Source: Cavia porcellus
Lineage: Eukaryota > Chordata > Mammalia > Rodentia > Caviidae
Assembly: GCF_034190915.1 (NCBI RefSeq)
Contig: NW_026947484.1
Location: forward strand, 184,630,982 to 184,694,981
Length of the DNA: 64,000 bases
Direction of reading: 5' to 3'
Shown in pieces: positions 33,533 through 44,945 of the stretch; the stretch's first letter is position 1, and every line of letters begins with the position of its first letter. The position numbers and the translations under genes are program-made. The notes beneath the pieces were generated by a model that was not told where the DNA came from, ran no database searches, and was given only the letters and a program-made list of their open reading frames with translations.

Positions 33533-34176
33533 CTAAGCCTTTAATCTTTTAAAGTTGGGATAATGTTTGACATTGGAGTCCTGTCCATACAGTATTAAAT
33601 AATTAAACTTGAAATTGGACCTTTAATGAAGCCTTGTTCAATAATAAAATATGAAAGTAGATGACTAGTACTAATCACCAAATTTTGAAAATCCTTCTGA
33701 ATATATTCTAAAACGTTACCTGTAAAGCTTCTTTGATGCACCTGGGCATCTTTATTTTACCTAATGAAATGTGTATTAAGATTATAATAAGTACTTCTTA
33801 TATTTATAGATAAGTTTAATGTGTATGCTTAATCTTTATTGTTGCTTATTTATTTTGCTGTAAGCCTATGTGGCCAGTACATATTTTGGATTATTTCTTA
33901 ACCACAATGTAAATAATTCCACAACGGAAATCTTCTTCTGCCTGGAATTCATTCCTTCACTTCAGAAATGTCCATCTGCTGCTCTTTCAGGCCAACTCAA
34001 AGGTGTGCTTAATTCTGGCTAATATTTCTCTAACATCTCCAGCTAGTTGATGCCCCATTATCCAAATTTAGGAGACTTCTTTTGTATATTTAATAATGTA
34101 TTCACAGCAAGAACAACATTGCATTATGTTTCCATTTTTAGCTGCTCATATTCAACCTGACACAAAATACATAATC
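33533..34176. other. Unassigned AT-rich sequence
   Basis: No gene or repeat recognised. Confidence 0.4.
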
Positions 34177-34262
34177 AGGGCTGAGGCTATGTCCTAGTGG
34201 TACAAGTGCCTAGCAAACACAAGATCTTGAGTTTGATTCCTGGTACAGAAAAAAAAAAAATA
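34177..34262 (+). mobile_element. ID-like SINE, diverged
   Basis: GGGCTGAGGCTATGTCCTAG, then GTGCCTAGCAAACACAAGAT, TTGAGTTTGATTCCTGGTAC and an A tail. The A box is eroded and the B box retained. Confidence 0.85.
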
Positions 34263-37143
34263 ATAATCATTAAACTGTTTTAGCCAAAGTACATAAACAC
34301 AATAGATAGGTAAAAATCATAACTGCAATTTCATGAATTTATAAATAAATCTTTTTTTAACATTACAGTATAAAAAAATGCCATGCTTTCATTTGTAAAT
34401 GAAGGTAAAGTTTGAATTTTAAGTTTGTATTAAGGACACATTTGTTAGATCTGCTTGAATTAAATTGCATTTTAGGCTAATAAGGAAAAAACCCTACCAT
34501 AAAAACAGAGTTTCCATTGGACCTATACATACATCTGTATAAATATCATTCGAATAAATTTAAGCTACTATAAAGGGAAAGTAGCTTCTAAATAACACTA
34601 TTCCAAATCAATAGTGATAACTGTGAAGTGGAAGGCAGTTAACCTACAATGAAACATTTTAAAATTATTTTTCATGTGAATTCTGTGACCTACAATTAAG
34701 AAGAAAAGGTTAAATTTGATTTTAATGTAAGGAAGTATTTTTCTGCTAGTTTTAAATGCACATACTCCAACAAATAATATGCAGCGACTCTTTTGGCAGC
34801 ACGTACTTTGGATTTTTAACTTTAGAAATTAGTCTTAATGCCATATGTGCCCTTGGTATCATTACATTGTATTAAACAAACCATAAAAATGTGTCTATAG
34901 CAGAAGCCTAGTTAATGCAAGTACGACCTAAAAAGCACTGACTTTAACGGTATTAAATTAGCAAACTTAAACATCAGTTGAATTTCTAATTATCAATTAT
35001 TATTAAGAGAAATTTGGAATTAAAATATTTGTATACATGTAAAAGCTTTATTCCACAGGTGCATTAATGGCAATATTAAATATTAAAAATTACAACATTA
35101 AGTCAAAAAACTCGACCTAAAATCTTATATTAGAAGTGATTAACCATACTAATTAGCTTAGAATACAAAACTAAGGCTTTGATGAAGTAATTTTAATAAT
35201 AATAATGATTAAAAATTTTGACCATTTTGTTTTATACTTGGATTTATCTTGTGTGTGTGTGTTTTTATTTAAAAGGAAAAAGAGAAAAAAACAGAAAAAA
35301 ACAAAACAGTGTAAGGGTATGAGTAATACAGAACTACAAAAAAAAAAAAAAAACAGTCAGATATCACCAGTTAATAGATTACACACTATTATTTTTGAAA
35401 CAGTTATTCAGGTCACAGGATCAAAGCATACAAAGTGAACATTCAAAGAGTAGACTGCAAATAGTTGTGTTCAATGATCCAAACAAAAATATTAATATGG
35501 TCATCTATTTAAAACACCTAAACACGCTTGCTGTTGTATCCTTTAGGGGACTTTTTTTTCCTTCTCTTTATTACAACAAAATTTACAGATTTTGGGTTTT
35601 ATTGGCTCCCATAGTTCTTATTACTTTTTTTTGTAAGAGAATAAAATCAAACATGATAAAACAAAGCTGTCAGTGAAAACCAAGGATAGACATAGCACAT
35701 AATGTAAAAACAGAGTACAAGGTTATCAACATTGGTTACCATAATGCCTCTTGCTTCCTTAAGAAGAATTTTCTATCTCATTAGGTATTATAAAGTAGAA
35801 CTAAACAGTAGAGAATAAGACCTATAAAACCTAAACATTGTAAACCTTACAAAACTTCAAAAGAGCATAATAGCCCATTCTGGTTTGACTATTTATTATC
35901 TTGTGTTTTAAAATATAAAATATGTAAGAAATTTGTGAAATAAAGAGTAAAATTTTAATAGCAAATCAGAAATATCAAAATATCCATAAATTCATTAATA
36001 AATGAATTTTCTTTCTTGGAATTTTACACATATACTTTTAAAGTTCTTTTATTTAAATATGGATTTTTCAAATGTCAAATATATGCATTAAAAAGTACTT
36101 ATCTAATATTAAGGAAACAGTGGGTTTTCAAAAACTTTAAAGAATACTTCAAAGTATTAATATGTACTGGTGGTCAAAACTGGTGAGATAAATTTGTTAA
36201 TACATTCAAAATTGTCTTCCTCCATGTATTGAGATATAGACAAATCAACTTCATCTTACTTGAAAAAGAAAAAAATAAATGTGTCTCTTGAGTTTTACAG
36301 GATTATTAATAAGGAGATTTCCAGCCTGCATCACAGAGGGAGGAAAACTTATAGGAGTTTTAAGAGGTAGGAGAATTCAGTGGACACCTAAAGTTAATGC
36401 AATAACACTATGAATTCAGTAAAGTCATGTCAGTTAGATGCTACAGGCCAGACACACAAGAGAAGAAAAGTTCTAAGAGAAAGAACTCCAGACACCTTCA
36501 CAGGTTTCGTTTGTGCTTTCAGCTAAGAGAATATAAGTAAGAAACTACTTAAGCCTACAAAAAGTAGGGAACAAATGAGCAGAAAGTATCTCAGGAGTTC
36601 AAACAGAGGTGAGAAAAATCACATGTTTTCACCAGCAAGAAGAAAAGATATTTTTCATGTGGCATTAAGTGGGTTCATTGGAAAGATTTGACAAAGTATT
36701 AGCAGGGGAAATAATGATCCAAAGACTTCTGATACTGTGCAAGAAATCTTAAAAGCATGCCTCTGAAAAGAATCCCAAACAACTTATCTGAATTACAAAA
36801 TAAAAACAAAAATAGAAAATATAATGACTTTCAACATTATAAAATTCATATTAGATATCAAATTAAAAATAGCAAAACAAAGATATAGAGAAATATGAAT
36901 GTTAATGAAAGAAAATATTAAAATTGTTGAAATTGCATTAATATTAAAACTAATAGATAAGGGTATAAGATTCATAATTAATGCATTCTGCAAATTCAGG
37001 ATATTAGCAAGGATTGCACCATAGAGATGTGGTAGAAAGCAACACACCCAAAATAAACTTGTAAAAATGAAAACTACACTAACCAAGACAGAAATTGTGC
37101 TGAATAAGATTAACAGCACAATGCACACTGCAAAGGGATTCAT
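34263..37143. other. Unassigned AT-rich sequence
   Basis: No gene. The 77-, 93- and 120-codon frames here (35205 +, 35395 +, 36793 -) are AT-driven and show no domain. A short stretch near 34787-34805 resembles the start of U6 RNA but is too short to call. Confidence 0.4.
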
Positions 37144-37235
37144 GTTTATAATCACCTCTACTCTGCGACTGAGGTAGGTGGATCAAGAGTTCAAGACTAA
37201 CCAGGAGAGTTATTGTCTCAAAATTAAATACATAA
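37144..37235 (+). mobile_element. B1-like SINE, 5'-truncated
   Basis: GACTGAGGTAGGTGGATCAA, GAGTTCAAGACTAACCAGGA and GTTATTGTCTCAAAATTAAA follow the 7SL-derived monomer order, with an A-rich tail. Confidence 0.7.
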
Positions 37236-37885
37236 ACAAACAAATAAACACACTGTGAATATAGATCACTGTGAGCTTCTGTGTTCAGTTTCTAATATGG
37301 CAAGGAAGAAGGGGTAGGGAAATAGAAAGAGAAGGAAAAAGATAAAAAGGAAAGAAAAGAGATGAGAAGATAATTTAAATTAATTGAAAGACATAACTAT
37401 AGAAAATATACAAATAAAACACATGAAGAAGAAAAAAGAGTAATCCATTATTCATGAGTTTTGGACAATTTTCTTATTGTCTACTATTAGTGTTTTTGAT
37501 GTTAACCAAAGATGGGCAAAAAACATAAAGAATATTAACAGTATTTCAATAGCAAAAACATTTTTCATGTTTTAAAACCATGAAAACAGAACTGCAAAGG
37601 TCAAAATATTCTGACAATGTAAGCAAGAAGAAATATTTAAGTTTCTGCTAAATATGAAAATATAAGAAAAATTTATCAAAAAAAGCTTAAAACATTTCAA
37701 CAGTAGCTTTTCTCATTTCTAGAAATGATGAAGTTTTTCTGGCTGAGAAATAATTACTATAGGAATATTTAGATCTATGAAAGTGTGAAGAGCAAAAAGT
37801 TGACACATATTTCAATACATTTTTTTAAAAAAAACTTCACATTAAATCTCTTTTAAAGACAACTAGCTATCAAAAGGAAAATCAG
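37236..37885. other. Unassigned AT-rich sequence
   Basis: No gene or repeat recognised. Confidence 0.4.
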
Positions 37886-37976
37886 GGACTGGGGATTTAG
37901 CTTAGCGGCATAAGCACCTGCCTTGCAAGCAGGCAGTCATGAGTTCAATCCCTGGTACCGATAAAAAGGAAAAAGA

Positions 37977-38012
<36 letters not shown>
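37886..38012 (+). mobile_element. Young ID-like SINE with exact target-site duplication
   Basis: GGACTGGGGATTTAGCTTAG, then CTTGCAAGCAGGCAGTCATG, B box GAGTTCAATCC, CGATAAAAAGGAAAAAGAC, and about 38 A. The 14-bp AAAAGGAAAATCAG at 37872-37885 is repeated exactly at 38013-38026. Confidence 0.97.
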
Positions 38013-38018
<6 letters not shown>

Positions 38019-38026
38019 AAAATCAG

Positions 38027-38547
38027 AGGATTCTTCTGTTGACTCTGAAACTACTAGAAACAAAAAGAACAAGTAGCTAATATATTAAGAGTTAAAGTAA
38101 AATGTTTTAATACACAGTTCTTTTAAAAGATAATGAGGAAGAAGAAGATGGAACTGTAATGGGACAAATAAATAAATATAACTCAGGTCAGGTTTAAAAT
38201 GTTACATTAAAAATAACATTAAAGATCAAATAATTTCATGTCAAATGTATAGGACAACTTATAAGTTTGAGTAAAGGCATAACATTAAGTAAATGATATT
38301 ACAGAAAACCTGTATTAAATATCAAGAAACAGATTCTGTGCAAGTAATACAAAGAAAAAAACTGAAGGAAACTATTCTGATATCAACCAAATATGTGTTG
38401 GATTGGGTATATTAACAAAAAATAAAGTATATGTAACCAAAAAAGTTACCAAGGTAATGAAAAAAAAAAAAACTTGTTTTCTCTTCTTTTACCCTTTGCA
38501 GATAGTTTAGTGTTAAATTTTATTCATGCAATTGATGCTCGCATGAT
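38027..38547. other. Unassigned AT-rich sequence
   Basis: No gene or repeat recognised. Confidence 0.4.
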
Positions 38548-38565
38548 ATTATATATATATAAATA

Positions 38566-38613
<48 letters not shown>

Positions 38614-38615
38614 TA
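38548..38615. repeat. (TA)n array containing a perfect 52-bp palindrome
   Basis: From TACC at 38564 to GGTA at 38615 the sequence is its own reverse complement, with alternating AT between. It sits 60-70 bp upstream of the L1. Confidence 0.9.
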
Positions 38616-38710
38616 ATTGTAATGAAGCAGATTTACACATCTAATATATAGTAACTTTTTGTGAAATAAACAAAACAATTAATTTATCAAACTTAGAAGT
38701 TATGATACAG

Positions 38711-39040
38711 GAGGTCCCTTCAGTCCTATTTGGGCAATGCCCAATGATCTCCAAGCAGCTAACAGGGACCTGAACCCAGTCCCAGGAGCCAAACATGTGT
38801 AAGTTGATACCCAGCACACAAAGGACGCTTTGGAATGTCACTTCCAGCCAGTAAGACCATGTCCAGTGTCCAAAATAAATGGAGGACACCCACGAGGTCC
38901 CCACAGGCCTAACTGGGCCAAGCTCAATGACCTCTAAACAGCTAGCAAGGGCCTGCATTCAGTCCCAAAAGTCAAAAGTGGGCCAGGTGATTCCCAGCAC
39001 ATGGGGGAAGCTTTGAAACATCCCTCAAAACCTGGAAATA
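38711..39040 (+). promoter_or_regulatory. L1 copy B 5' UTR: two tandem monomers (183-bp period)
   Basis: GAGGTCCC starts both units (38711 and 38894). Shared segments follow in order: CAATGATCTCCAAGCAGCTA against CAATGACCTCTAAACAGCTA, CAGTCCCAGGAGCC against CAGTCCCAAAAGTC, and CCCAGCACA in both. The second unit is truncated before ORF1. Rodent L1 promoters are commonly built of monomers; the promoter role is inferred. The monomers differ in sequence from the 79-bp units of HAL1 copy C. Confidence 0.75.
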
Positions 39041-39112
39041 TATGAAATGACAAAACAAAAGAGCAAAATGCAATCTCAAACTTCCAGCCCAACCCTAGCA
39101 AGCCTAGGAGAC

Positions 39113-40179
39113 ATGAATACAGAAGAAAATTCAGGCCATATATGTTATACTTGAAACTCCTGAAATGATGACAACTGAAATAAAGAAGCTACTCTAGGAA
39201 GCTATAAAAGAACTCAGATCAGAAATAATGACCCAGGTAAAAAAAGAAATGATAAATGTAATGAAAGAAATGCTGAGCACATCTAAAGAAGACATACTTA
39301 AAAATTAGGGGAACACTGCAAAAAGATTGAAATCCTAAAAGAACAATATAAGAAACAAACAGAAAAAAAAGAAACAGGATGAATTAAGCAGATTCAAAGA
39401 GATATATTGGAAATCAAAGAGTCCATCAAAAGCTGGCAAAAACACCTCAGTGAAAGTGAAGATAGAAATTCAGACCTCGAAGACAAGATTGTAGCTAGTG
39501 AACAGGAAAGGAAATATCTTTTAAAATTAAAAAAGATATAGGAAACAACAATTCAACACCTTCAAATGCAAAGAAAAGCAAAATAAGATGAATATATATA
39601 AACAAAAAAGTGACAACACAAATGATATCAAGAAGCTGAAAATTTATTGAACATGAGAATGGAAATTGACATACAGATCAGTGAAGCATATAGAACTCCA
39701 AATAACTGTGACCAAAATAAAACTATACCCAGACATATAATAATCAACATCCCATATACCCAACATAAGAATAGACTGTTAAAAGCTGCTAGAGAGAAGA
39801 GACACATCACCTATAAAGGAAAACCTATCAGAATTACAAAGACTTCACAACATAAATAATGAAGTCAAGAAGAGAATGGAGTGAAGTATTCCAGATCCTA
39901 AAGGAAAATAACTTCCAACCCAGACTGATGTACCCTGAAAAACTATCCTTAAAAATGAATGCAGAAATAAGATACTTTCACAACAAAGAACAACTGAATA
40001 ACTTCATGACCACCAAACCAGTCCTGCAAAAAATACTGAAATGCACTCTGCATAGACATAGGAATAAAAAAAGAAAAAAAAAACAACAAACAAACAAACA
40101 AACAAAAAAAAAAAACACTAAGCAAGGCAAACAACAGAGAGGAAAGACAGAGAATCAACAGCAGAGAGATAATATGTAA
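39113..40179 (+). pseudogene. L1 ORF1 remnant, copy B
   Basis: Starts near an ATG at 39113 but is frameshifted at once. The coiled coil is readable in pieces (IKESIKSWQKHLSESED, SDLEDKIVASEQERK at 39415-39510). The RRM is open at 39647-39859 (IQISEAYRTPNNCDQN, PRHIIINIPYTQHKNR, THKGKPI-type ITYKGKPIRITK). The complete CTD follows at 39859-40179 (SRREWSEVFQILKENN, QPRLMYPEKLSLKM, FMTTKPVLQKILK). Unlike HAL1 copy C, the CTD runs to its normal end. Confidence 0.9.
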
Positions 40180-40239
40180 AGTAAACCAATAAATATTAGT
40201 TATAACCATTAATGAAATAACCTCAATTCATCAATTAAA

Positions 40240-43200
40240 AGAAACAGACTGGCAAAATTTATCAAGAAAAATCATTCAAGATACCCAACTAACCAAAAAA
40301 GTTAACTAATAGACTGAAAGTCAAAGGCTGGAAAACTATGCTCCATGCAATAGGAATGCCCCAAAACAGTAAGGGTAGCTATTCTGTTTGGAGACAATGT
40401 GAACACCAAACCAAGAATCATATGAAGAAATATATAAAGTCACTATATAATAGTTAGGGGAAAACTTTAAGAAGAAGTGATAACAATCTTAAATAAGTAA
40501 GCACCAAATTCGGGAGCACCTAGCTCTACAAAACAAATAACAGAAATGAAAAATCAAGTAAGCAATAACACAAATTGTAACAGGAGACCTTAACAGGCCA
40601 TTGACACAAAGGAACAGATCAACTAGACAGAAAATCAGCAAAGAAATAACAAAATTGAATCACAACTGTGAACAAATGGACTTGGTGGACATATACAGAG
40701 TGTTCCACCTAACAACATCACAATAAACATTCTTTTCAGCAGCACATGCAATGTGTTCTAAAATAAAACATATACTAGGCACAGAACATGCAAAATTAAA
40801 TGCAAAATAATTAAAATTATTCCATGCATGTTATCGGATCATAGCACCATGAAACTAGACATTAATGACAGAGGAAACTACAAAAACTCTATATACACAG
40901 ACCAGTTGAATAATACACTCCTGAGCAATCAGCAGGTCACCGAGGAAATTGAAAAAGAAATTAAACAATATGTACAAGCAAACAAAAATAAAAATACATC
41001 TTACTGGACTCTGGAGGATGCAATGAAAGTAGTCCTGAAGGAAAATTTATTGCAGTAAATTCCAAAATCAGGAAAACAGAATGACACAAATAAACAATCC
41101 TATGCTATACCTCAAACATCTAGACAAAGAAGAGCAAGTCAAGTCCAAAGCCAAAAGAAGAGAGGAAATTATATAGATCAGAGCAGAAATCAATGCAATA
41201 GAGACTAAGAAAACAATACAAAGAATCAATGAATGAAAGAGTTGGCTCTTTGAAAGAATAAATAAAGTTAATAAACCAGTAGCCAACCTTATTTTAAAAA
41301 GGAAAGAAAAAAAAAACCAAACTGAATGTTGTTTCAAAGAAATGAAAAAGGTGGAATCACTAAGGAATCAGTGGAAATACAGAAGATGATCAAAACCTGT
41401 TTTGAAAGCCTATACTTTCATAGAAGAAATCCATTTCAAAAGAAATGGACAGATTCCTAGAAGCATATGAAGTATCAAAGCTGGGTCAAGAATGTAAAAC
41501 TGCTGAATAAATGAATTTCAATTAATGAAGTTGAAAATGTAATTAAATCCTTACCAACAAAGAAAAGCCTAGGTGCAGATAGATTCACTACAGAATTCTA
41601 CAAAAAATTCAAAGAACATTTAATGCTGACACTCCTCAAACTCTTCAATGAAATTGAAAGAAAAGCAACTCCCCGTAGTTGGAATCAAATATTCCTGGAC
41701 TCAAATGTTACTCTAATACCAAAACCCAAGAAAGGCTGACCAAATAAGAGAATTACAGGCCAATCTCCCTAGTAAACATATATACTTAATAAAATTTTCA
41801 ATACAATACTCAATAAAATTTTGGCAAACAGAATGCAGCAATTCATAAGAAAATTATGCACCATGATCAAGTGGGATTTATCACAGGAATGCAGGGATGG
41901 TTCAACATATGCAAATCAAAAAATGTAAACCACCATATCAATAGAGCCAAAAATAAGAATCACATAATCATTTATATGGATGCAGAAAAAGCTTTCTATA
42001 AAGTCCAACACTTATTCATAATAAGAACCTTATAGAAAACTGGAATAGATGGCCTTTACTGCAACATGATAAAGCCATCTATGACAAACCAACAGTCAGC
42101 ATGATATGAAATGGCCAAAAACTGAAAGCCTTGACCCTAAAATCAGGCAGAAGAAAAGGATGTCCATTATCACCAATCCAATTCAATATAGTGCTGGAAA
42201 TACTAGCCAGACCAGTTAGACAAGAGAGAAATAAAAGGAGTAAGAATAGGAAAAGAAGAAGTTAAATTATCATTATTTGCAGATGACATAATACACTACA
42301 TAGAAGACTGCCAAAACTCCATTGAAAGACTCTTAGGTATAATTAAAAAAAAATAAATAATGTATTTAGATACAAAGTCAGTACTCAAAAATCAATATCA
42401 TTCCTATACACTAAAAACAAAATCACTGAGAGAGAAACAAAAGAAGCCACAACCTTCAAAATAGCATCAAAAAATGAAATACTTAGGAATCAATCTAACA
42501 AAATAAGTAAAAAATCTATTCAGGAAAAATTATAATACCTTGAAAAAAGTAATTGAAGAGGACCTCAGAAAATGGAAAGACTCCCCTTGTTCATTGATAG
42601 GAAGAGCAAACATTGTGAAAATGGCCATTCTCCCAAAATGTTATATGATTTAATGCAATACCAGTCAAAATACAATTACCATGCTACACTGATCTAGAGA
42701 AATCACTCCTAAAATTCATCTAGAATCAGAAGAGACCTAGAATAGCAAAGACAATTCTAAGCAACAAATGTAAGGCAAGAGACATCACAATCCCTGAGAT
42801 GAAGTGATACTACAAAGTTATTGTAACAAAATCAGCATGGTACTAACCTAAAAACAGACCTCAATATCAATGGAATAGATTAGAAGATACAATTACAACT
42901 ACAAATACACTTAGCCACCTTATATTTCATAAGCTAAACACATTCGCTGAAAGAAAGATAGTCTCTTTAATAAATGGTGCTGGAAAAATTAGTTCCCAAT
43001 ATGCAGAAAACTAAAACTAGACCCATGCCTATGACCATGTACTAACCTAAAGTCTAAATGGATTAAGATCTAAATATTGAAACAGAAACACTAAATATGT
43101 TGGAAGACAAAGTAGGTAGAAATCTTGAAGATGTAGGGTTAGGTAGAGGATTCATGAATAATAATCAAACTGCACTTGAAATTCGTCAACAGAATCAATA

Positions 43201-44010
43201 ACTGAGATCACATCCTATTAATGAGTTTGTGCATGTCGAAGAAAATTTCCTGCATAGCGAAAAGAAAATCCACAAATTGGTAAAATATCTTAGTTAAGTA
43301 TCCCGCAGACAAATGACTTCTGTCTAGAACATATAATTTTTTTTTTTAAATCAGATCCCTGGAATTCTAAGACCCAATCCAAAAATAGGCATCTGAGTTG
43401 AATACATGATTCTCAGATGAAGAAATACAATAGGCAAATAAATACATGAAAACATGTTCAGCATCATTGGTCATTAGAGAAATTCAAATTAAAACCACAC
43501 TGAGAGTCCATCTCACTCCAGAAAGAATGGCCAAGATAAAGAAAACTACCAACAACAAATGCTGGGGAGACTCTGGGGAAAGAGGAACTCTTCTGCACTG
43601 TTGGTCGGTGTGTAGACTGGTGCAACCTCTGTGGAGGTCAATCTGGAGATTTTTCAAAACCTGGAATTGGAAGACCCTGTTGACTCAGCTATTACACTTT
43701 GGGCATATTCCCAGAAGAACAGAAAACATCATGTCACAGTGATATATGTGCACCCATGTATATAGCAATACAATTTGTAATAGTCAGGACTTTGAAACAA
43801 CCTAAATGCCCATCAACTGAGGAACAGATAAAAAGAAGTGGTATTTTTATGCAATAGAGTACTACTCAGCTATAAAGAATGATCACATTGAGATATTTTT
43901 AAGTAAATGGCTGCAACTCGAGACCATACTCATAAATGAAGTAAATCAAACTCACATGTGTAAATACTGTATAGCCTCTGTAGTGTAAGATTTGAAAAGA
44001 GTATAGAAGA
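40240..44010 (+). pseudogene. L1 ORF2 remnant (endonuclease and reverse transcriptase), copy B
   Basis: ORF2p nicks DNA and reverse-transcribes the RNA. Visible landmarks in order are the endonuclease end motif LSDHSTMKLDI (40831-40863), the RT segments ADRFTTEFY near 41575 and MQGWFN near 41890, the FADD active site (42276-42287), RT thumb text to 43000, and the C-terminal segment (SASLVIREIQIKTTLRVH near 43455-43510). The Cys-rich motif near 43560 reads CWGDSGERGTLLHCW, with the second Cys replaced. The C-terminal end is YYSAIK near 43861. The N-terminal endonuclease is badly decayed. Stops and frameshifts throughout. Confidence 0.9.
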
Positions 44011-44289
44011 CACAAAATACTCAATAAATACAGTGAAAGAATAAGAATGTGCTTAAAGGGGGAAAATAATATCTTAGGGAAAATGAGGAAAATGAAAAAG
44101 GAAGGAAAAAGAAAAAATTCCTGAAATTATGTAAACACACTTTGTATAATAAGATGACTGTGCTACAAATTCTGTTAGTTCTTGGAAAAAAAAATTAACA
44201 TTCATAGGAACAATTGTGCACATTATTGTGTGGTGATCTGAGAAACTCTTGAAGATCATTATGTAAAATAACAACCCTAGTTATGCTCC

Positions 44290-44929
44290 TACCACCTTGT
44301 TTGGAAGGCCTATATTGTCAGTGTTTTGAGCTCTTTGTTATTTATTTGTTTTTTTTCATTTTTGTTTTTCTAGGAATTTGTTTTGTTTCTCCCTCTAATA
44401 CAGAAGGGATAGGTACACATAAAGAGACTCATACATTTGTAGAAATTCTAAATATTTATGAGAATCAATTATATAATGCATAATGAAATGAAAAGCTACT
44501 TTGAAGAAAAAGGGACACTACAATATCCATTGCTGATTCTGTGGTGTCATGTTGTGAAATCCAGAAACACTATTATTCTTTGTTAGGAGTATTTTAGTGT
44601 GTTTTGTATTGTTTAATTTTGACATACATCAAGGTATCGACAGCTATTTTGAAGAGAACAAGAGACATTATGACAGCCATTGTTGCTTTCCCTATTGTCT
44701 GGTATGAAAAGCCTAATGCCTTCATCATTCTGTTCTGATCAACTTTAGTACTATTTTGTTGTGTATGAAATAATTGTGTGTGAAGATATGGATAACTATT
44801 TAGAAGAAAACAAGAGAAAATATGACAGACAGTGAAGATCTCCTGTTGTCTTGCTTTGAAATCTGTGTTTTCTTCTGATCTGCTTTGTTTTGATTTGTTA
44901 CAGTTTTACTTTCTTTAAATTAAAATTTT
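44290..44929 (+). repeat. Tandem-unit 3' UTR of L1 copy B
   Basis: Cores at 44631 (AAGGTATCGACAGCTATTTT) and 44783 (AAGATATGGATAACTATTTA) are 152 bp apart, with a weaker unit near 44490. 44360-44929 aligns throughout with 2090-2700 of HAL1 copy A (TTTTTCTAGGAATTTGTTTT, CATTATGACAGCCATTGTTG). Confidence 0.8.
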
Positions 44930-44945
44930 AAATAAACAGCAATTA

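Larger units (their letters stand above)
38682..44929 (+). mobile_element. Near full-length L1 (copy B): 5' monomers, ORF1, ORF2, repeated 3' UTR
   Basis: The order is two 183-bp 5' UTR monomers (38711 to about 39040), ORF1 (39113-40179), ORF2 (about 40240-44010), and a 3' UTR (44020-44929) ending in the tandem-unit type shared with HAL1 copy A. The approximate flanks AAATAAACAAAACAATTA (38664-38681) and AAATAAACAGCAATTA (44930-44945) may be a target-site duplication, with an indel. Both ORFs carry many stops and frameshifts, so the element is inactive. It is the most complete autonomous-type L1 in the window. Confidence 0.85.

Noticed and set aside
34787..34810. Possible U6 snRNA fragment (TTTTGGCAGCACGTACTTTG)
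   Set aside because: Only about 20 bases resemble the U6 5' region. The rest of U6 does not follow, so chance or a tiny relic cannot be told apart.
36793..37155. Hydrophobic 120-codon minus-strand frame resembling a membrane protein
   Set aside because: Ile/Phe/Leu-rich text is expected from AT-rich antisense DNA. No family match or conserved start context was recognised.
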